5,666 nucleotides of DNA. Source: Sulfurospirillum sp. UBA6810. GTDB lineage: Bacteria > Campylobacterota > Campylobacteria > Campylobacterales > Sulfurospirillaceae. This document shows positions 5,625 through 5,666 of the stretch, piece after piece; the stretch's first letter is position 1; each line of letters opens with the position of its first letter. The position numbers were made by a program, and so were the translations under genes. The notes under the pieces are model-generated. The model had not been told where the DNA came from. It did no database searches and saw nothing but the letters and a program-made list of their open reading frames with translations. The stretch spans positions 1 to 5,666 of the forward strand of contig DKEY01000072.1 in the NCBI GenBank assembly GCA_002469305.1, read 5' to 3'.

Positions 5625-5666
5625 ATGAAAAATACAGAAGTTTTTACTTCGTGCTTTAGTCGCGAG
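5625..5666 (+). CDS. Start of an unrecognised gene, cut by the window edge
   Basis: An ATG at 5625 has AAGG (5614-5617) 7 bases upstream, overlapping the gatA stop, and opens a frame that reaches the window edge without a stop. Only 14 residues are visible, MKNTEVFTSCFSRE, too few to identify a family. The close spacing to gatA suggests it is the next gene of the ileS-gatA operon. It does not resemble the opening of GuaB, which I considered as a possible neighbour of gatA. Confidence 0.6.
   Translation, partial: MKNTEVFTSCFSRE

Noticed and set aside
5625..5666. Start of guaB after gatA
   Set aside because: None of the three forward frames gives the GuaB opening with its RKRALTFEDVLL-type motif.
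1..5666. CRISPR, transposase, toxin-antitoxin, prophage or defence system
   Set aside because: No direct repeat arrays, transposase motifs or defence domains are present; the space is filled by housekeeping genes and short intergenic regions.

Overview
The window looks like an ordinary housekeeping stretch of an AT-rich Campylobacterota chromosome, of the Sulfurimonas or Sulfurovum kind. This rests on base composition, the style of the IleS, GatA and CinA-like proteins, and a GatA N-terminus that resembles its campylobacterial relatives. Genus is an inference; nothing in the window fixes it.

Left part, minus strand: the 5' end of a tRNA gene (probably tRNA-Lys) is cut by the window edge at position 1. 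It has its own promoter with perfect consensus boxes (56-84). Upstream of it lies a cinA-like gene (104-1201) with an intact C-terminal nicotinamide-nucleotide amidohydrolase (PncC) domain and an N-terminal half in which the molybdopterin-binding-like motifs have decayed. A 186-190 bp divergent intergenic region (1202-1390) carries an extended -10 promoter for cinA, a likely -10 for ileS, two small dyads and one copy of a recurring palindrome.

Right part, plus strand: a tightly packed operon of ileS (isoleucyl-tRNA synthetase, 1391-4147), a 36-residue single-pass membrane microprotein overlapping the ileS stop (4140-4250), gatA (glutamyl-tRNA(Gln)/aspartyl-tRNA(Asn) amidotransferase subunit A, best read from a TTG at 4260) and the first 14 codons of an unrecognised gene (5625 to the edge). 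IleS and GatA both supply charged tRNA for translation: IleS charges tRNA-Ile, and GatA, with GatB and GatC encoded elsewhere, makes Gln-tRNA and possibly Asn-tRNA. The microprotein has no assigned role.

The most interesting signals are not classical mobile or defence elements, of which I see none. They are (1) a palindrome, TTACATGTAA, present three times plus one 8-bp version, including an 18-bp perfect palindrome inside ileS, with every coding copy in the same reading phase (Leu/Val-His-Val-Lys); (2) the overlapping membrane microprotein; and (3) the decayed N-terminal half of the CinA-like protein.
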